Assembly (NCBI RefSeq): GCF_030056795.1
Contig: NZ_JASHKQ010000015.1
Location: 1 to 64,000 of the forward strand
Length of the DNA: 64,000 bases
From: Rhodococcus sp. IEGM 1381
GTDB lineage: Bacteria > Actinomycetota > Actinomycetes > Mycobacteriales > Mycobacteriaceae
Direction of reading: 5' to 3'
Below the pieces are notes generated by a model. That model searched no databases and was not told the origin of the DNA. It saw only the letters and a list, made by a program, of their open reading frames with translations. A program made the translations under genes and the position numbers. Shown here in pieces: positions 43,247-51,715 of this stretch; the stretch's first letter is position 1; every line of letters begins with the position of its first letter.

Positions 43247-43262
43247 TTGAACCCTAGTTCAA
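43247..43262. promoter_or_regulatory. MerR-type palindrome TTGAAC-CCTA-GTTCAA
   Basis: The same 16-bp length and outer arms as the site at 29105-29120 beside merR. It lies about 140 bp before the ABC-importer operon, suggesting that the MerR protein co-regulates transport and RHO-B. Confidence 0.65.
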
Positions 43263-43327
43263 CGGGTTCACTCATGCGTAGGTGACGCGGTCCGGAAAGT
43301 CCAAATCCGATGCGCGGGCCGACAGAA

Positions 43328-43342
43328 TGAATACAGTAGTCA
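43328..43342. promoter_or_regulatory. Island operator copy 10: TGAATACAGTAGTCA
   Basis: A weaker motif match, 62 bp before the substrate-binding protein start. With the MerR-type site it gives the importer a two-regulator promoter like that of RHO-B. Confidence 0.5.
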
Positions 43343-43404
43343 CAATCTTCCCAACGCAGTCCACCGAAAACGGGTCGGCCTCGAGCCGGCGGAAGGACGA
43401 AACA

Positions 43405-44550
43405 ATGCGCACATCTCGAACTCTGGCCACGGGGGCAGCGGCCCTCGCCCTCTCGCTCATGGCGACCGCGTGCGGCGGGTCGACCGACGCTGCCGAGGAC
43501 GGACCACTCGTCCTCGGTGTGATCGCGGAACAGACCGGTCCGGTCCCGGTTCTCGGGCTCGTCGTCAACGGAATGGAGGCCGCCGTCGACGACGTGAACA
43601 AGAACGGGGGCATCAACGGACGTCAGGTCCAGCTCGACGTGCGCGACAGCGCGGGTGATCCGGCCAAGGCTGTGGGCATCCTTCGCGCATTCGACGAGAG
43701 CGGAATCAGCATGGTGCTCGGAGGCGCCTTCGGTGCCTCCTGCGCTGCAGAAGGTCCAGCCGCCGAACGGCTCGACCTGGTAGCTCTGTGCCTCAGCACC
43801 GACCCGTTACCGGATGAGACGTCGAGGATGTTCGGTGTCGGATCACCGTACGACGTCACGGTTCAGGCGTATTCGGAAGAGCTGTCGAAGTACGGCAACC
43901 GGATCGGAGTTTTTGCGGAGAAGGCGCAGAGCGGGGACGACATCGACCGTCTCGTTCCCCCTGCCTTCGCGGAGAAGGGGGTCGATGCGGTCATCGAGCG
44001 AACCGATCCAGAAGCGACGAGTTACAAAGCCAGCATTCAGCGGGTCATTGCCCAAGGCGTCGATGCCCTGTGGTTCACACAGTGCACGCCGACGGTGCTC
44101 GCCGGCGTCGCCGACGCGAAGGCGCTCGGGTTCACCGGGAACATCATGTTGATGAACTGCCTGTCGTCGGACGACATCGCGGCGGGACTGGTGAACGACG
44201 CGGCGAAGCCCGGCGGGCAAATCGTCAATCTACTGCCCTCGTTGTTCGATCCGAAGTCGTCGGCCAATCCGCAGCAGCGCGCTGCAGTCGACGAGTACTT
44301 GAAGGTTGTCGGGACGAGGGACGCCGTGCTCGCTGCCGGATGGGACTCCGTCTGGATCGCAAAGCAGGCCTACGAAGCCGCCGATGGCACCGGAGGTGAC
44401 AACCTGCAGGCCGCCCTGCAGAACAATTTCACCTTCGAGGGCGTGTGGCAACGCGGTGTTTGGACCGAAGACGATCATCGAGGTAATGACGGCGTCGGCA
44501 TGCATGTCCCAGTCGTGGTCGGCTCCGACGGCACGTGGCAGCCGAAATGA
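43405..44550 (+). CDS. ABC importer substrate-binding lipoprotein (branched-chain amino acid type)
   Basis: A 381-residue periplasmic-binding-protein-type lipoprotein. The N-terminus is a signal peptide with ALALSLMATACGG; the Cys of ATAC is the lipidation site. The mature protein is a Peripla_BP_6-like two-lobe domain (PLVLGVIAEQTGPV, VVNGMEAAVDDVNKNGGING). ATG 43405 has GGAAGGA upstream. Members next to aromatic degradation genes commonly bind aromatic acids. It heads a four-gene operon with ATGA overlaps. Confidence 0.88.
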   Translation: MRTSRTLATGAAALALSLMATACGGSTDAAEDGPLVLGVIAEQTGPVPVLGLVVNGMEAAVDDVNKNGGINGRQVQLDVRDSAGDPAKAVGILRAFDESGISMVLGGAFGASCAAEGPAAERLDLVALCLSTDPLPDETSRMFGVGSPYDVTVQAYSEELSKYGNRIGVFAEKAQSGDDIDRLVPPAFAEKGVDAVIERTDPEATSYKASIQRVIAQGVDALWFTQCTPTVLAGVADAKALGFTGNIMLMNCLSSDDIAAGLVNDAAKPGGQIVNLLPSLFDPKSSANPQQRAAVDEYLKVVGTRDAVLAAGWDSVWIAKQAYEAADGTGGDNLQAALQNNFTFEGVWQRGVWTEDDHRGNDGVGMHVPVVVGSDGTWQPK

Positions 44551-46355
44551 CGTCCGCACTGACGGTTTCGGACGATATAGCGGTGACTGCGCGAAAGATC
44601 AAGGCGGGAGCGCTGATTCGGACGGCGATCGTCATTGTGTATGTCGTCGCGGTGCTTGTTCAGGCGCAGAGTGTCGTACTCATGCTGTCCCTCACCGCGA
44701 TCTGGGGCATCGCCACCGTGGGGCTCGGACTGGTGCTGGGAAGTGCCGGACAGATCTCCCTGTGCCAAGCGTCGTTCGTCCTGGCCGGTGCCTACTTCTA
44801 CGCAGGAATTACTGTCGACGGTGGTCTACCGCCGTGGGTCGGACTCCTCTGCGCGATCGGAGGTGGCGGCGTCCTGGCACTCGTGGTCTCTCCCGTGTTG
44901 CGAGCACGAGGCGACTATCTTGCACTGGCGACCATCACGGTGGCCCTCCTGGTCGATCGCGCGATCAGCACGGGGGACTGGATCCCGGGCGGTAACAGCG
45001 GTATCTCCGGCGTTCCGTACCTCGAACTTTTCGGCATCTCTTTCAAGAGTGCGGAGTCGTACCTGATCCTGTCGCTCGTTCTGCTTGCCTTGATCATCAT
45101 CGGGCTGCATCTGCGGTACGGCAGAAGTCATTCCCGCCGCGCAATCCACGCACTGCACCAGGACGAGAGTGTCTTGGCCGGGTTCGGAGGTAACCCCTGG
45201 ATGCTCAAGCGTGAAGTCTTCGTGGTGGGAGGACTACTCGGCGGTCTTGCCGGGGGTGTCTACGCGGCAGCCTACGGATTCGTCTCCTCGAACGGGTTCG
45301 GTCTCTTCGAGTCTTTCGCCTTGGCCCTAGCGGTGATCATCGGAGGCAACGGCAGACTGATCGGCGCGCTCTTCGGAGCTTTCATCTACCAAGGCAGCTT
45401 CGTGGTCCTCGGCGACTATTCCGACTACCGGTTCGCGCTCCTCGGCGTCCTTGTGGTGCTGACCGTTCTGTTCTTTCCCCGCGGACTGTGGCCGAGCTGG
45501 GGAGACTTCTCGGGACTTGTTCCGTTGCGTGGCAAACATGCTCGAAAGCCGATCGTGATGGAGACCGACGCCGCACCGGTCGCTGTCGATCCCCTTGCAC
45601 TCGAGATCAGAGGCCTGACGAAGCGCTACGGGGAGTTGACGGCCGTCGGTGACGTCTCGATCACGTTGACCGCCGGTTCCTTGACGGCCCTCATAGGCCC
45701 GAACGGTGCCGGAAAGACGACACTTCTCGACTTGGTAGCGGCTGAGCAACAACCGAGCGCCGGCTCGATCCTCATCGACGGCGCGGACATCACGACCGTC
45801 ACCCGAAGCGGTCGCGCTCGCGCAGGCATCACCAGGACCTATCAGCGGCTGAGGCTGGTCTCGAGTCTCAGCATCATCGACAACGTCCTGTTGGGTGTCG
45901 ATCACGGCGCACGTGGAGAGTCCTTCGTGTCGGAAGGGGAGCGCCGCCGCCGCGCCGAACGCGCGCTGGCAGACGTCGGACTGACCGAGGGCCACGAGGA
46001 CGACGTCGCCGAATTGACCTTCGGTACACGCCGGCTCGTGGAGATGGCTCGCGCCATAGCAAGTCGGCCCCGATTGGTCCTGCTCGACGAGCCGTCATCA
46101 GGTCTGAACGACTCGGAGGCTCGGGAATTCGCCGAGGTTGTCCGCGGGCTACACGCGACCGGATGCACCGTGGTCGTCGTGGAGCACAACTTGCCCTTCG
46201 TTCGGCTTCTGGCACACGACATCATCGCGCTCGACCGAGGGCGGCTCCTCATGCACGGTCCGACCGAGGAGGTTTTCGCCTCCGCAGAATTCCAGGAGTC
46301 GTACGTGGGCCGAGGTCCGCGTGGGCGAACGAAGATCGAGGAGGAGATGTCATGA
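44547..46355 (+). CDS. Fused LivM-type permease and LivG-type ATPase
   Basis: A 602-residue fusion. Residues 1-320 are a LivM-like permease with the family signature in LVLGSAGQISLCQASF and ALAVIIGGNGRLIG. Residues about 345-595 are an ABC ATPase with Walker A GPNGAGKTT, an atypical signature LTFGTRR in place of LSGGQ, and Walker B LVLLDEPSSGLND. The usual separate livM and livG are thus one polypeptide. It overlaps the binding-protein gene (ATGA) and the LivF gene (ATGA). Confidence 0.88.
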   Translation: MTSALTVSDDIAVTARKIKAGALIRTAIVIVYVVAVLVQAQSVVLMLSLTAIWGIATVGLGLVLGSAGQISLCQASFVLAGAYFYAGITVDGGLPPWVGLLCAIGGGGVLALVVSPVLRARGDYLALATITVALLVDRAISTGDWIPGGNSGISGVPYLELFGISFKSAESYLILSLVLLALIIIGLHLRYGRSHSRRAIHALHQDESVLAGFGGNPWMLKREVFVVGGLLGGLAGGVYAAAYGFVSSNGFGLFESFALALAVIIGGNGRLIGALFGAFIYQGSFVVLGDYSDYRFALLGVLVVLTVLFFPRGLWPSWGDFSGLVPLRGKHARKPIVMETDAAPVAVDPLALEIRGLTKRYGELTAVGDVSITLTAGSLTALIGPNGAGKTTLLDLVAAEQQPSAGSILIDGADITTVTRSGRARAGITRTYQRLRLVSSLSIIDNVLLGVDHGARGESFVSEGERRRRAERALADVGLTEGHEDDVAELTFGTRRLVEMARAIASRPRLVLLDEPSSGLNDSEAREFAEVVRGLHATGCTVVVVEHNLPFVRLLAHDIIALDRGRLLMHGPTEEVFASAEFQESYVGRGPRGRTKIEEEMS

Positions 46356-47080
46356 GCTCGACGGGACTCGAGATCCGGGGTCTACACGCCGGGCATGGTG
46401 ACCTCGCGGTTCTGCACGGTATCGACCTGGTTGCGCGCCCCGGCGAGCTGGTCCTGCTCGCCGGGCCGAACGGCGCCGGCAAGACCACCCTGTTGACAAC
46501 CATCATCGGAACGCTTCGCGCGACATCAGGCACCGTCTCGGTGGACGGTTCGGAACTGTCGGGAAAACCGGTGCACGAGCGCACTCGACTCGGCGTGGGT
46601 CTGGTGCCCGAGGGGCACGGTCTGTTCCCGGGTCTGACCGTGTGGGAGAACCTCAGAGTCGCGGCCAAAGCAGCGCGCCTGACCGGAGCTGAGGCAGAAG
46701 CGGGCATCGCCCGCGCAATAGAGGTGTTTCCGAAAGTCGGTGAACGACTGAGGCAGGATGTCACGACACTGTCGGGCGGAGAGAAACAAATGGTGGCCTT
46801 CGGGCGCGCGCTCATCACCGATCCGAAGGTGTTGTTGCTCGACGAGCCGTCGATGGGTCTCGCTCCGATCGTCTGGCATCAAGTTCTGGACACGTGTCGC
46901 GCTCTCGCCGATGATGGCCGCGCAGTTGTGCTGGTCGAGCAGCGGGTCATGGAGGCAGTCGGTGCCGCCGATCGCTGCGTCGTACTTCAACAAGGGCGGA
47001 TCACTCGAGACGAGCCGGCCGAGGGCGCCGACGTCAGCGACCTCACCAGTGACTACTTCGCCACGGGAGCGACATCATGA
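46352..47080 (+). CDS. ABC transporter ATPase, LivF type
   Basis: A 242-residue ATPase: Walker A GPNGAGKTTLL, Q-loop region LVPEGHGLFPGLTVWENL, signature LSGGEKQ, Walker B VLLLDEPSMGLAP, and a switch region RAVVLVEQRV where the usual H-loop histidine is replaced by Arg (EQ-R). LivF usually retains normal motifs here. It starts at ATG 46352 within the end of the fused LivM-LivG gene. Confidence 0.88.
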   Translation: MSSTGLEIRGLHAGHGDLAVLHGIDLVARPGELVLLAGPNGAGKTTLLTTIIGTLRATSGTVSVDGSELSGKPVHERTRLGVGLVPEGHGLFPGLTVWENLRVAAKAARLTGAEAEAGIARAIEVFPKVGERLRQDVTTLSGGEKQMVAFGRALITDPKVLLLDEPSMGLAPIVWHQVLDTCRALADDGRAVVLVEQRVMEAVGAADRCVVLQQGRITRDEPAEGADVSDLTSDYFATGATS

Positions 47081-48003
47081 TCGATTTCCTGCAAACGACC
47101 GAGTTCGTGTTGACGATGACGGCCGCCTACCTGTTGATCGGACTCGGCTGGAATGTCGTCTACAACACCTGCGGATACCTGAACTTCGCCATCGGACAGT
47201 TCTACATTCTCGGTGCGATCCTCAGCTTTCGGTTCCAAAGTTCGTGGGGGATCGACTCGCCCTGGCTCGCAGGGCTGTTGGCTGTCATCTCCGCCGGTGT
47301 CATCGCTTTCGTTGCCGAACGGCTCGTCCTTCGCCCTCTTGCCTCGCTGGGCCTCGACGAGCGCGGACTCGCCCCGCTGATTCTGACGATCGGACTCGGT
47401 CTGATCCTGGTTCAGGTCTCATTCAAACTGAGTCCGAGCACCGTGACGCGCCCGCAGGAACTACTGCCGGGAACTATCGACGTCGGCGGGGTGCTCATAG
47501 CCAAGCAGTCGCTGTTGATGTGGTTCGCGACTGCGGTAGTCGCAGGTGCGCTTTTCATGTTCTTCCGGAGGACGGACATGGGTCGCGCGATGAGGGCCGC
47601 AGCCGTAAGTCCGTCGGCTGCCAGAGCTTTGGGATTGCGAGTCGCATCCTTCCGCACGTTGGCTTTCACGCTCTCCGGGCTCCTCGCTGGTTTCGCGGGC
47701 TTTCTCATCGCCCCGACCCAGGGGATCGCCTACAACGGCGGGGACGTCATTGCGATCTACTCGTTCATGGCGGTGTCCATCGTCGGACTCGGTCGCGATG
47801 GCATGGCCGTCGTCGGTGCGGTGGTTGTCGCATCCATCCAGGGTTACTCGGCGCGCTACCTGGGCCAGAGTGTCAGCGAGGTGATAGTTCTCGTAGCGTT
47901 CCTCGGGGTTGTGTACCTCTACGCCGCCCGCGCGGACGGCGGGATTCTGCCCACCAGGCTTCGGGTCGCAATGCGACCGACCCCCACTGAATCCGTCCGG
48001 TGA
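47077..48003 (+). CDS. ABC transporter permease, LivH type
   Basis: A 308-residue permease with eight or more helices and the family signature in GYLNFAIGQFYILGAI and DMGRAMRAAAVSPSAARALG. It is the partner of the LivM-like half at 44547. ATGA overlap with LivF. The C-terminus ends in RPTPTESVR and its stop overlaps the start of a truncated ThDP-enzyme fragment. Confidence 0.88.
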   Translation: MIDFLQTTEFVLTMTAAYLLIGLGWNVVYNTCGYLNFAIGQFYILGAILSFRFQSSWGIDSPWLAGLLAVISAGVIAFVAERLVLRPLASLGLDERGLAPLILTIGLGLILVQVSFKLSPSTVTRPQELLPGTIDVGGVLIAKQSLLMWFATAVVAGALFMFFRRTDMGRAMRAAAVSPSAARALGLRVASFRTLAFTLSGLLAGFAGFLIAPTQGIAYNGGDVIAIYSFMAVSIVGLGRDGMAVVGAVVVASIQGYSARYLGQSVSEVIVLVAFLGVVYLYAARADGGILPTRLRVAMRPTPTESVR

Positions 48004-48176
48004 GTGTCAGCGAGGTGATCGCGCAGGCAATCGTTTCCGAGTGCCCGGACACGTCGTTGTTCGGTTTTGTAGGCGACCACGACCCGCGCATTGCACGTGG
48101 GCTCGATCAGGACACAGACGTCGTTCGAGTCATGGCTCGACACGATGGCGCGGCCATGGTGATGGTGGAAAGTGTG
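48000..48176 (+). pseudogene. N-terminal fragment of a third thiamine-diphosphate enzyme
   Basis: GTG 48000 overlaps the LivH stop (GTGA) and opens SVSEVIAQAIVSECPD, LFGFVGDHDPRIARGL and VVRVMARHDGAAMVM. That is the start of the pyrimidine domain of ThDP enzymes, where RHEGAA normally carries the catalytic Glu; here it is RHDGAA. After about 57 residues homology stops and the frame carries unrelated sequence. The gene is truncated. It is not a copy of the duplicated ThDP gene. Confidence 0.6.
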
Positions 48177-48374
48177 AATTCGTCATCGACTCCACTGCCG
48201 TTCGGGACTTGTCTCCAGTCGACAACGTTCTCGTCCGGTCGATACCGCGCGCGAAACTACGGTCTTGGGGGCGCGCACCCCGAGACGTCCTCGAGGGTGT
48301 CGTCGACTTCCCTACGAATATCCGATGAATCGAACTCGTTTGTCAGAGAAGGGTGCATGGGAAGGCGCTTGAAG

Positions 48375-48389
48375 TGTATTCTGTCTACA
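48375..48389. promoter_or_regulatory. Island operator copy 11: TGTATTCTGTCTACA, overlapping the RHO-C start
   Basis: Its last A begins ATG 48389, exactly as at copy 9. TATTCT (48377-48382) is placed so that transcription could begin at the ATG. Confidence 0.7.
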
Positions 48390-49717
48390 TGAGTCGATAC
48401 GACGTGGCAGGCCGGCGAGCACTGGAAGACAGGATCCGGTCGACGGTGCGTCCCGAGCTGGGTGAGATTCCGTTGTTCGTCTACACCGATCCGGACGTCT
48501 ATGAGCTCGACTTGGAGCGGGTATTCCCCAAAGCCTGGCAGTTCGTCGGTCACGTTTCCGAGGTGCCGAATCCAGGTTCCTTCGTCACTCGAACAATGGG
48601 CGAGGAGTCGGTCATCGTAGGTCGTGGCGATGATGCGGTGGTACGCGTGTTCTTGAACGCATGTCGTCACCGGGGCATGAGGCTTGCCTGTGAGGACTTC
48701 GGCGAGGTGAACAACTGGCGCTGTCCTTATCACGGCTTCACGTACGGTTCGAAAGGCGACTTCATCGGCACCTTGATGGGCGCGCCGTTCGAGAAGGTCG
48801 CATATCCGGAAGGCCTTGACCGGAAGGCCTTTCACCTCGTCGAGGCCCGTACCGAGGTTTACAAGGGTCTTATCTTTGCGACGTGGGCGAAGGAAGGGCT
48901 GTCGCTCGAGGACCATCTAGGTAACGCAGCTTGGTATCTCGACCTGATCGTCGGTCGTGCCGAAATGGAAGTCGTCGGTGTTCCTGAGCGGTGGGTCGTC
49001 CCTACGAGTTGGCGTCTCCCCGCCGACAACTTCGCATCGGACGCTTATCACACGGCTACGGCTCATTCGTTCTTGACGCGTCTCGGTCTGGTGAAGGGCG
49101 TCGACTTCGGGCGCGACGGGTACCACGTCGACCCCGGCGCCGGTCACGGGCTCGGGGTCGGGGTGCACTTCGACGAGAAGTCGTACTTCCCAGCCGAATT
49201 GCAGGACGAGTACCGCGACAACCTCGACGCCGGCCAGTTCGAGACGCTGTCGCGGCTGAAGAACATGCACGGCAACATCTTCCCGAACTTCACCTTTCTG
49301 ATTCCGAATTTCATCGAGGTCGAGGGGAAGCGTGTTGCCGGCGCGATGCTGCGCGTGTGGCAGCCGGCCGGCCCCGGCCGCACACAGGTCTGGTCGTGGC
49401 ACCTCGTGGAGAAGAACGCGCCTGAGTGGTGGAAGAAGCTCGGGCGCCGGATGTACACGCAGACCTTCAGCTCTTCGGGCATGTTCGATCAGGACGACAC
49501 CGAGAACTGGGAAATGCAGACCAAATCGTCCGACAACGCCCTGTACCGCGACGACGAGTTCATGCTCCATTACGCGATGGGCATCGACGCGACTCCGTTG
49601 AGCAAGGACGAGTTTCCCGGTCCCGGAGATGTTTTCGACGGCAAGTTCAGTGAGTCGGCCGCACGCTCCTATTACGGAGTGTGGCGCAACATGGTGTTGG
49701 ACGGAGGTTCGCGATGA
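48389..49717 (+). CDS. Ring-hydroxylating dioxygenase alpha subunit (RHO-C)
   Basis: A 442-residue large subunit. Rieske ligands: FLNACRHRGMRLAC and WRCPYHGFTY. Iron site: NFASDAYHTATAHSFL. The FPKAWQFVGHVSEVPNPGS and AMLRVWQPAGPGRTQVWSW stretches resemble polycyclic-aromatic dioxygenases of the NidA/PhdA group in actinobacteria. The start ATG 48389 lies in the operator and has no ribosome binding site, suggesting leaderless translation; ATG 48353 upstream would be in frame. It is followed by a beta subunit (ATGA) and a [3Fe-4S] ferredoxin (GTGA). Confidence 0.92.
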   Translation: MSRYDVAGRRALEDRIRSTVRPELGEIPLFVYTDPDVYELDLERVFPKAWQFVGHVSEVPNPGSFVTRTMGEESVIVGRGDDAVVRVFLNACRHRGMRLACEDFGEVNNWRCPYHGFTYGSKGDFIGTLMGAPFEKVAYPEGLDRKAFHLVEARTEVYKGLIFATWAKEGLSLEDHLGNAAWYLDLIVGRAEMEVVGVPERWVVPTSWRLPADNFASDAYHTATAHSFLTRLGLVKGVDFGRDGYHVDPGAGHGLGVGVHFDEKSYFPAELQDEYRDNLDAGQFETLSRLKNMHGNIFPNFTFLIPNFIEVEGKRVAGAMLRVWQPAGPGRTQVWSWHLVEKNAPEWWKKLGRRMYTQTFSSSGMFDQDDTENWEMQTKSSDNALYRDDEFMLHYAMGIDATPLSKDEFPGPGDVFDGKFSESAARSYYGVWRNMVLDGGSR

Positions 49718-50223
49718 CCCGGCCCCTGGTCGATCTCGCGACGCGCATCGCGCTCGAGGACTTCTACATCCTCGAGGCCGATCTGCTCGACGAGCGACGT
49801 TTCGAGGAGTGGCTCGAGCTGTTCGCCGACGATGTCGAATACTTCGCCCCGATCCGGGTGAACCGTAAGAGTCCGGCATCCGATGTCATCGAGGAGCTTG
49901 GACACTTCGACGACACCAAGAGCTCGCTGACCCTGCGGGTCAAGCGTCTGAGAACAGACGTGGCGTGGGCAGAGGACCCTCCCTCGTTGACGCGCCGGCT
50001 CATCACCAACGTGAGGGTGGTGTCCGTTGGCAGCGAAGCGCTCGTTGTACGCACCAACATGCTGCTCTACCGCAGCCGGGGCGATCTGGGTGCTCACGAT
50101 CTGATCGTCGGCCAGCGGCAGGACACTCTTCGTCCACACGAGGACGCATGGCTGATCTCGAACCGCCGCATCCTTCTCGACCAGGCATCCATGTCCACCA
50201 AAAACTTGGGGGTTTTCCTGTGA
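49714..50223 (+). CDS. Ring-hydroxylating dioxygenase beta subunit (RHO-C)
   Basis: A 169-residue small subunit: LEDFYILEADLLDERRFEEW, ELFADDVEYFAPIRVNR, TDVAWAEDPPSLTRRLITNV and WLISNRRILLDQASMSTKN. Pairs with the alpha subunit at 48389, overlapped by 4 bp. Confidence 0.92.
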   Translation: MTRPLVDLATRIALEDFYILEADLLDERRFEEWLELFADDVEYFAPIRVNRKSPASDVIEELGHFDDTKSSLTLRVKRLRTDVAWAEDPPSLTRRLITNVRVVSVGSEALVVRTNMLLYRSRGDLGAHDLIVGQRQDTLRPHEDAWLISNRRILLDQASMSTKNLGVFL

Positions 50224-50417
50224 AAGTCAATCTCGATCTGTCCGTCTGCCAGGGATACGCGAACTGCCTGGCCGCAGCGCCCGAATTTTTCGACATCGAC
50301 GATAGAGGACAGGCTGTCCTCCTCAAGATCGTCGCCGAGACAGCCGAGGAGCAGGCCGCCGTCCTGGCGGCCATCCCGATGTGCCCGGTCATGGCTATTT
50401 CGGTGGACGAAGGGTGA
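50220..50417 (+). CDS. [3Fe-4S] ferredoxin of the RHO-C system
   Basis: A 65-residue ferredoxin with VCQGYANCLAAAPEFFDIDD and PMCPVMAISVDEG, the three-cysteine pattern of actinobacterial P450/PAH-dioxygenase ferredoxins (as with PhdC). GTG 50220 overlaps the beta stop. It probably replaces the Rieske ferredoxin used by RHO-B. Confidence 0.88.
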   Translation: MKVNLDLSVCQGYANCLAAAPEFFDIDDRGQAVLLKIVAETAEEQAAVLAAIPMCPVMAISVDEG

Positions 50418-50455
50418 TCCGAGGGGATGAGGGTTTCCCCATGCCTCACTAATAG

Positions 50456-50470
50456 TGTATACAGTTTACA
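50456..50470. promoter_or_regulatory. Island operator copy 12: TGTATACAGTTTACA
   Basis: A near-consensus site 31 bp before the enamidase-like start, marking a separate promoter for the downstream seven-gene operon. Confidence 0.68.
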
Positions 50471-50501
50471 CATGGCTTTCACACGACCTCGGAGGAGCAG
50501 C

Positions 50502-51692
50502 ATGAGTCTTGCCATCATCAACATCGGCCTCAGCCACATCGGCGATTCCTCAGGTACAGGTCTCGCAGGCGACGCGATGATCATCCGGGAGGGTCTGATC
50601 GAGTGGATCGGCGACAGTGCGGATGTGGGTCACGACGACCACGAAGTTCTCATCGATGCTCGGGGCGTCGGAGCCGTACCGGGACTCATCGACTCCCATG
50701 TGCACTCGACCTTCGGTGACTTCACTCCGAGACAACAGACCGTCGGCTTCCTCGAGAGCTACGTGCACGGGGGAGTCACACGTGCCATCAGTGCCAGCGA
50801 GGTACACGTCCCCGGGCGGCCCACCGACCCGGAGGGTGTCAAAGCACTGGCGATCGCGGCGCAGCGTTCGTTTCAGAATTTCCGTCCCGGAGGCATGACA
50901 GTGCACGCCGGGTCGGTCATCCTCGAACCCGGACTCACCTACGACGACTTCGCCTACCTGCGTGAGCAGGGAGTGTGGCTGGCCAAGGGCGGCTTCGGTG
51001 CCTTCTCGTCGCCCTACGACTACGTGCCGATCGTGCGGGACGCACGTAAAGCCGGCATCGTCGTCACGGTCCACACAGGTGGCGGGAGCATCCCCGGCAC
51101 GTTGGAGCGAATGGACGCGGCAGCGCTTCTCGAGATCAAACCCGACGTGTCGTTTCACTCGAACGGTGGACCGACGGCCATGACGCCCGAGGACAACGAG
51201 CGGCTCGTCGTCGAGGGGTCCATGGCGCTGCAACTCGTGATGGCCGGGAACCTTCGATCGTCGCTGGACCTGTGCCGTCTGGCCACTCAGCACGGTCAAC
51301 TCGACCGAATCCTGATCGCCAGCGATACGCCGACAGGTACCGGAGTGGTCCCGCTGGCGCTCTGGCATCTCAGTGCCGAACTCGTGTCCCTGGGTGGATT
51401 GTCGGTCGAGGAAGCTATCGCCTCCATGACCGGACGGGTCGCCGATGTCTTCGGGCTCCAGGCCGGCCGTCTCGAGGTCGGCCGCCCCGCTGACCTACTC
51501 CTTCTCGACGCACCGCTCGGGTCGGTCGGTACCACCTGGGCCGAAGCGCTCGAGGTCGGCGATGTGCCCGGTGTGTGCTCAGCCATCACCGACGGCGTCG
51601 TCCGATACACGAAGAGTCGCAACACGCCCGCTGCCGGCCGCTCGATCACAGTCCGGGGCCACGCCTCGGACTCCTCATCCGCGGGTCACTGA
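50502..51692 (+). CDS. Enamidase-like amidohydrolase
   Basis: A 396-residue amidohydrolase. Metal ligands: His66 and His68 (DSHVHS), His191 (VHTGGGS), His219 (FHSNGGPTAM) and Asp275 (ASDTPTGTG). It follows, from memory, the Eubacterium barkeri enamidase of nicotinate fermentation (VPGRPTDPEGVKALAI, TGTGVVPLAL, TKSRNTPPA-like end), which opens a cyclic enamide. The metal-bridging Glu of that enzyme appears as Lys162 (WLAKGG), a candidate carboxylated lysine as in other amidohydrolases. ATG 50502 follows GGAGGAGCAGC; ATG 50472 is in frame. It heads the operon and implies a lactam or enamide intermediate, aerobic here. Confidence 0.85.
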   Translation: MSLAIINIGLSHIGDSSGTGLAGDAMIIREGLIEWIGDSADVGHDDHEVLIDARGVGAVPGLIDSHVHSTFGDFTPRQQTVGFLESYVHGGVTRAISASEVHVPGRPTDPEGVKALAIAAQRSFQNFRPGGMTVHAGSVILEPGLTYDDFAYLREQGVWLAKGGFGAFSSPYDYVPIVRDARKAGIVVTVHTGGGSIPGTLERMDAAALLEIKPDVSFHSNGGPTAMTPEDNERLVVEGSMALQLVMAGNLRSSLDLCRLATQHGQLDRILIASDTPTGTGVVPLALWHLSAELVSLGGLSVEEAIASMTGRVADVFGLQAGRLEVGRPADLLLLDAPLGSVGTTWAEALEVGDVPGVCSAITDGVVRYTKSRNTPAAGRSITVRGHASDSSSAGH

Positions 51693-51715
51693 CCCTCCAT
51701 CACGAAAGGAGCCAC

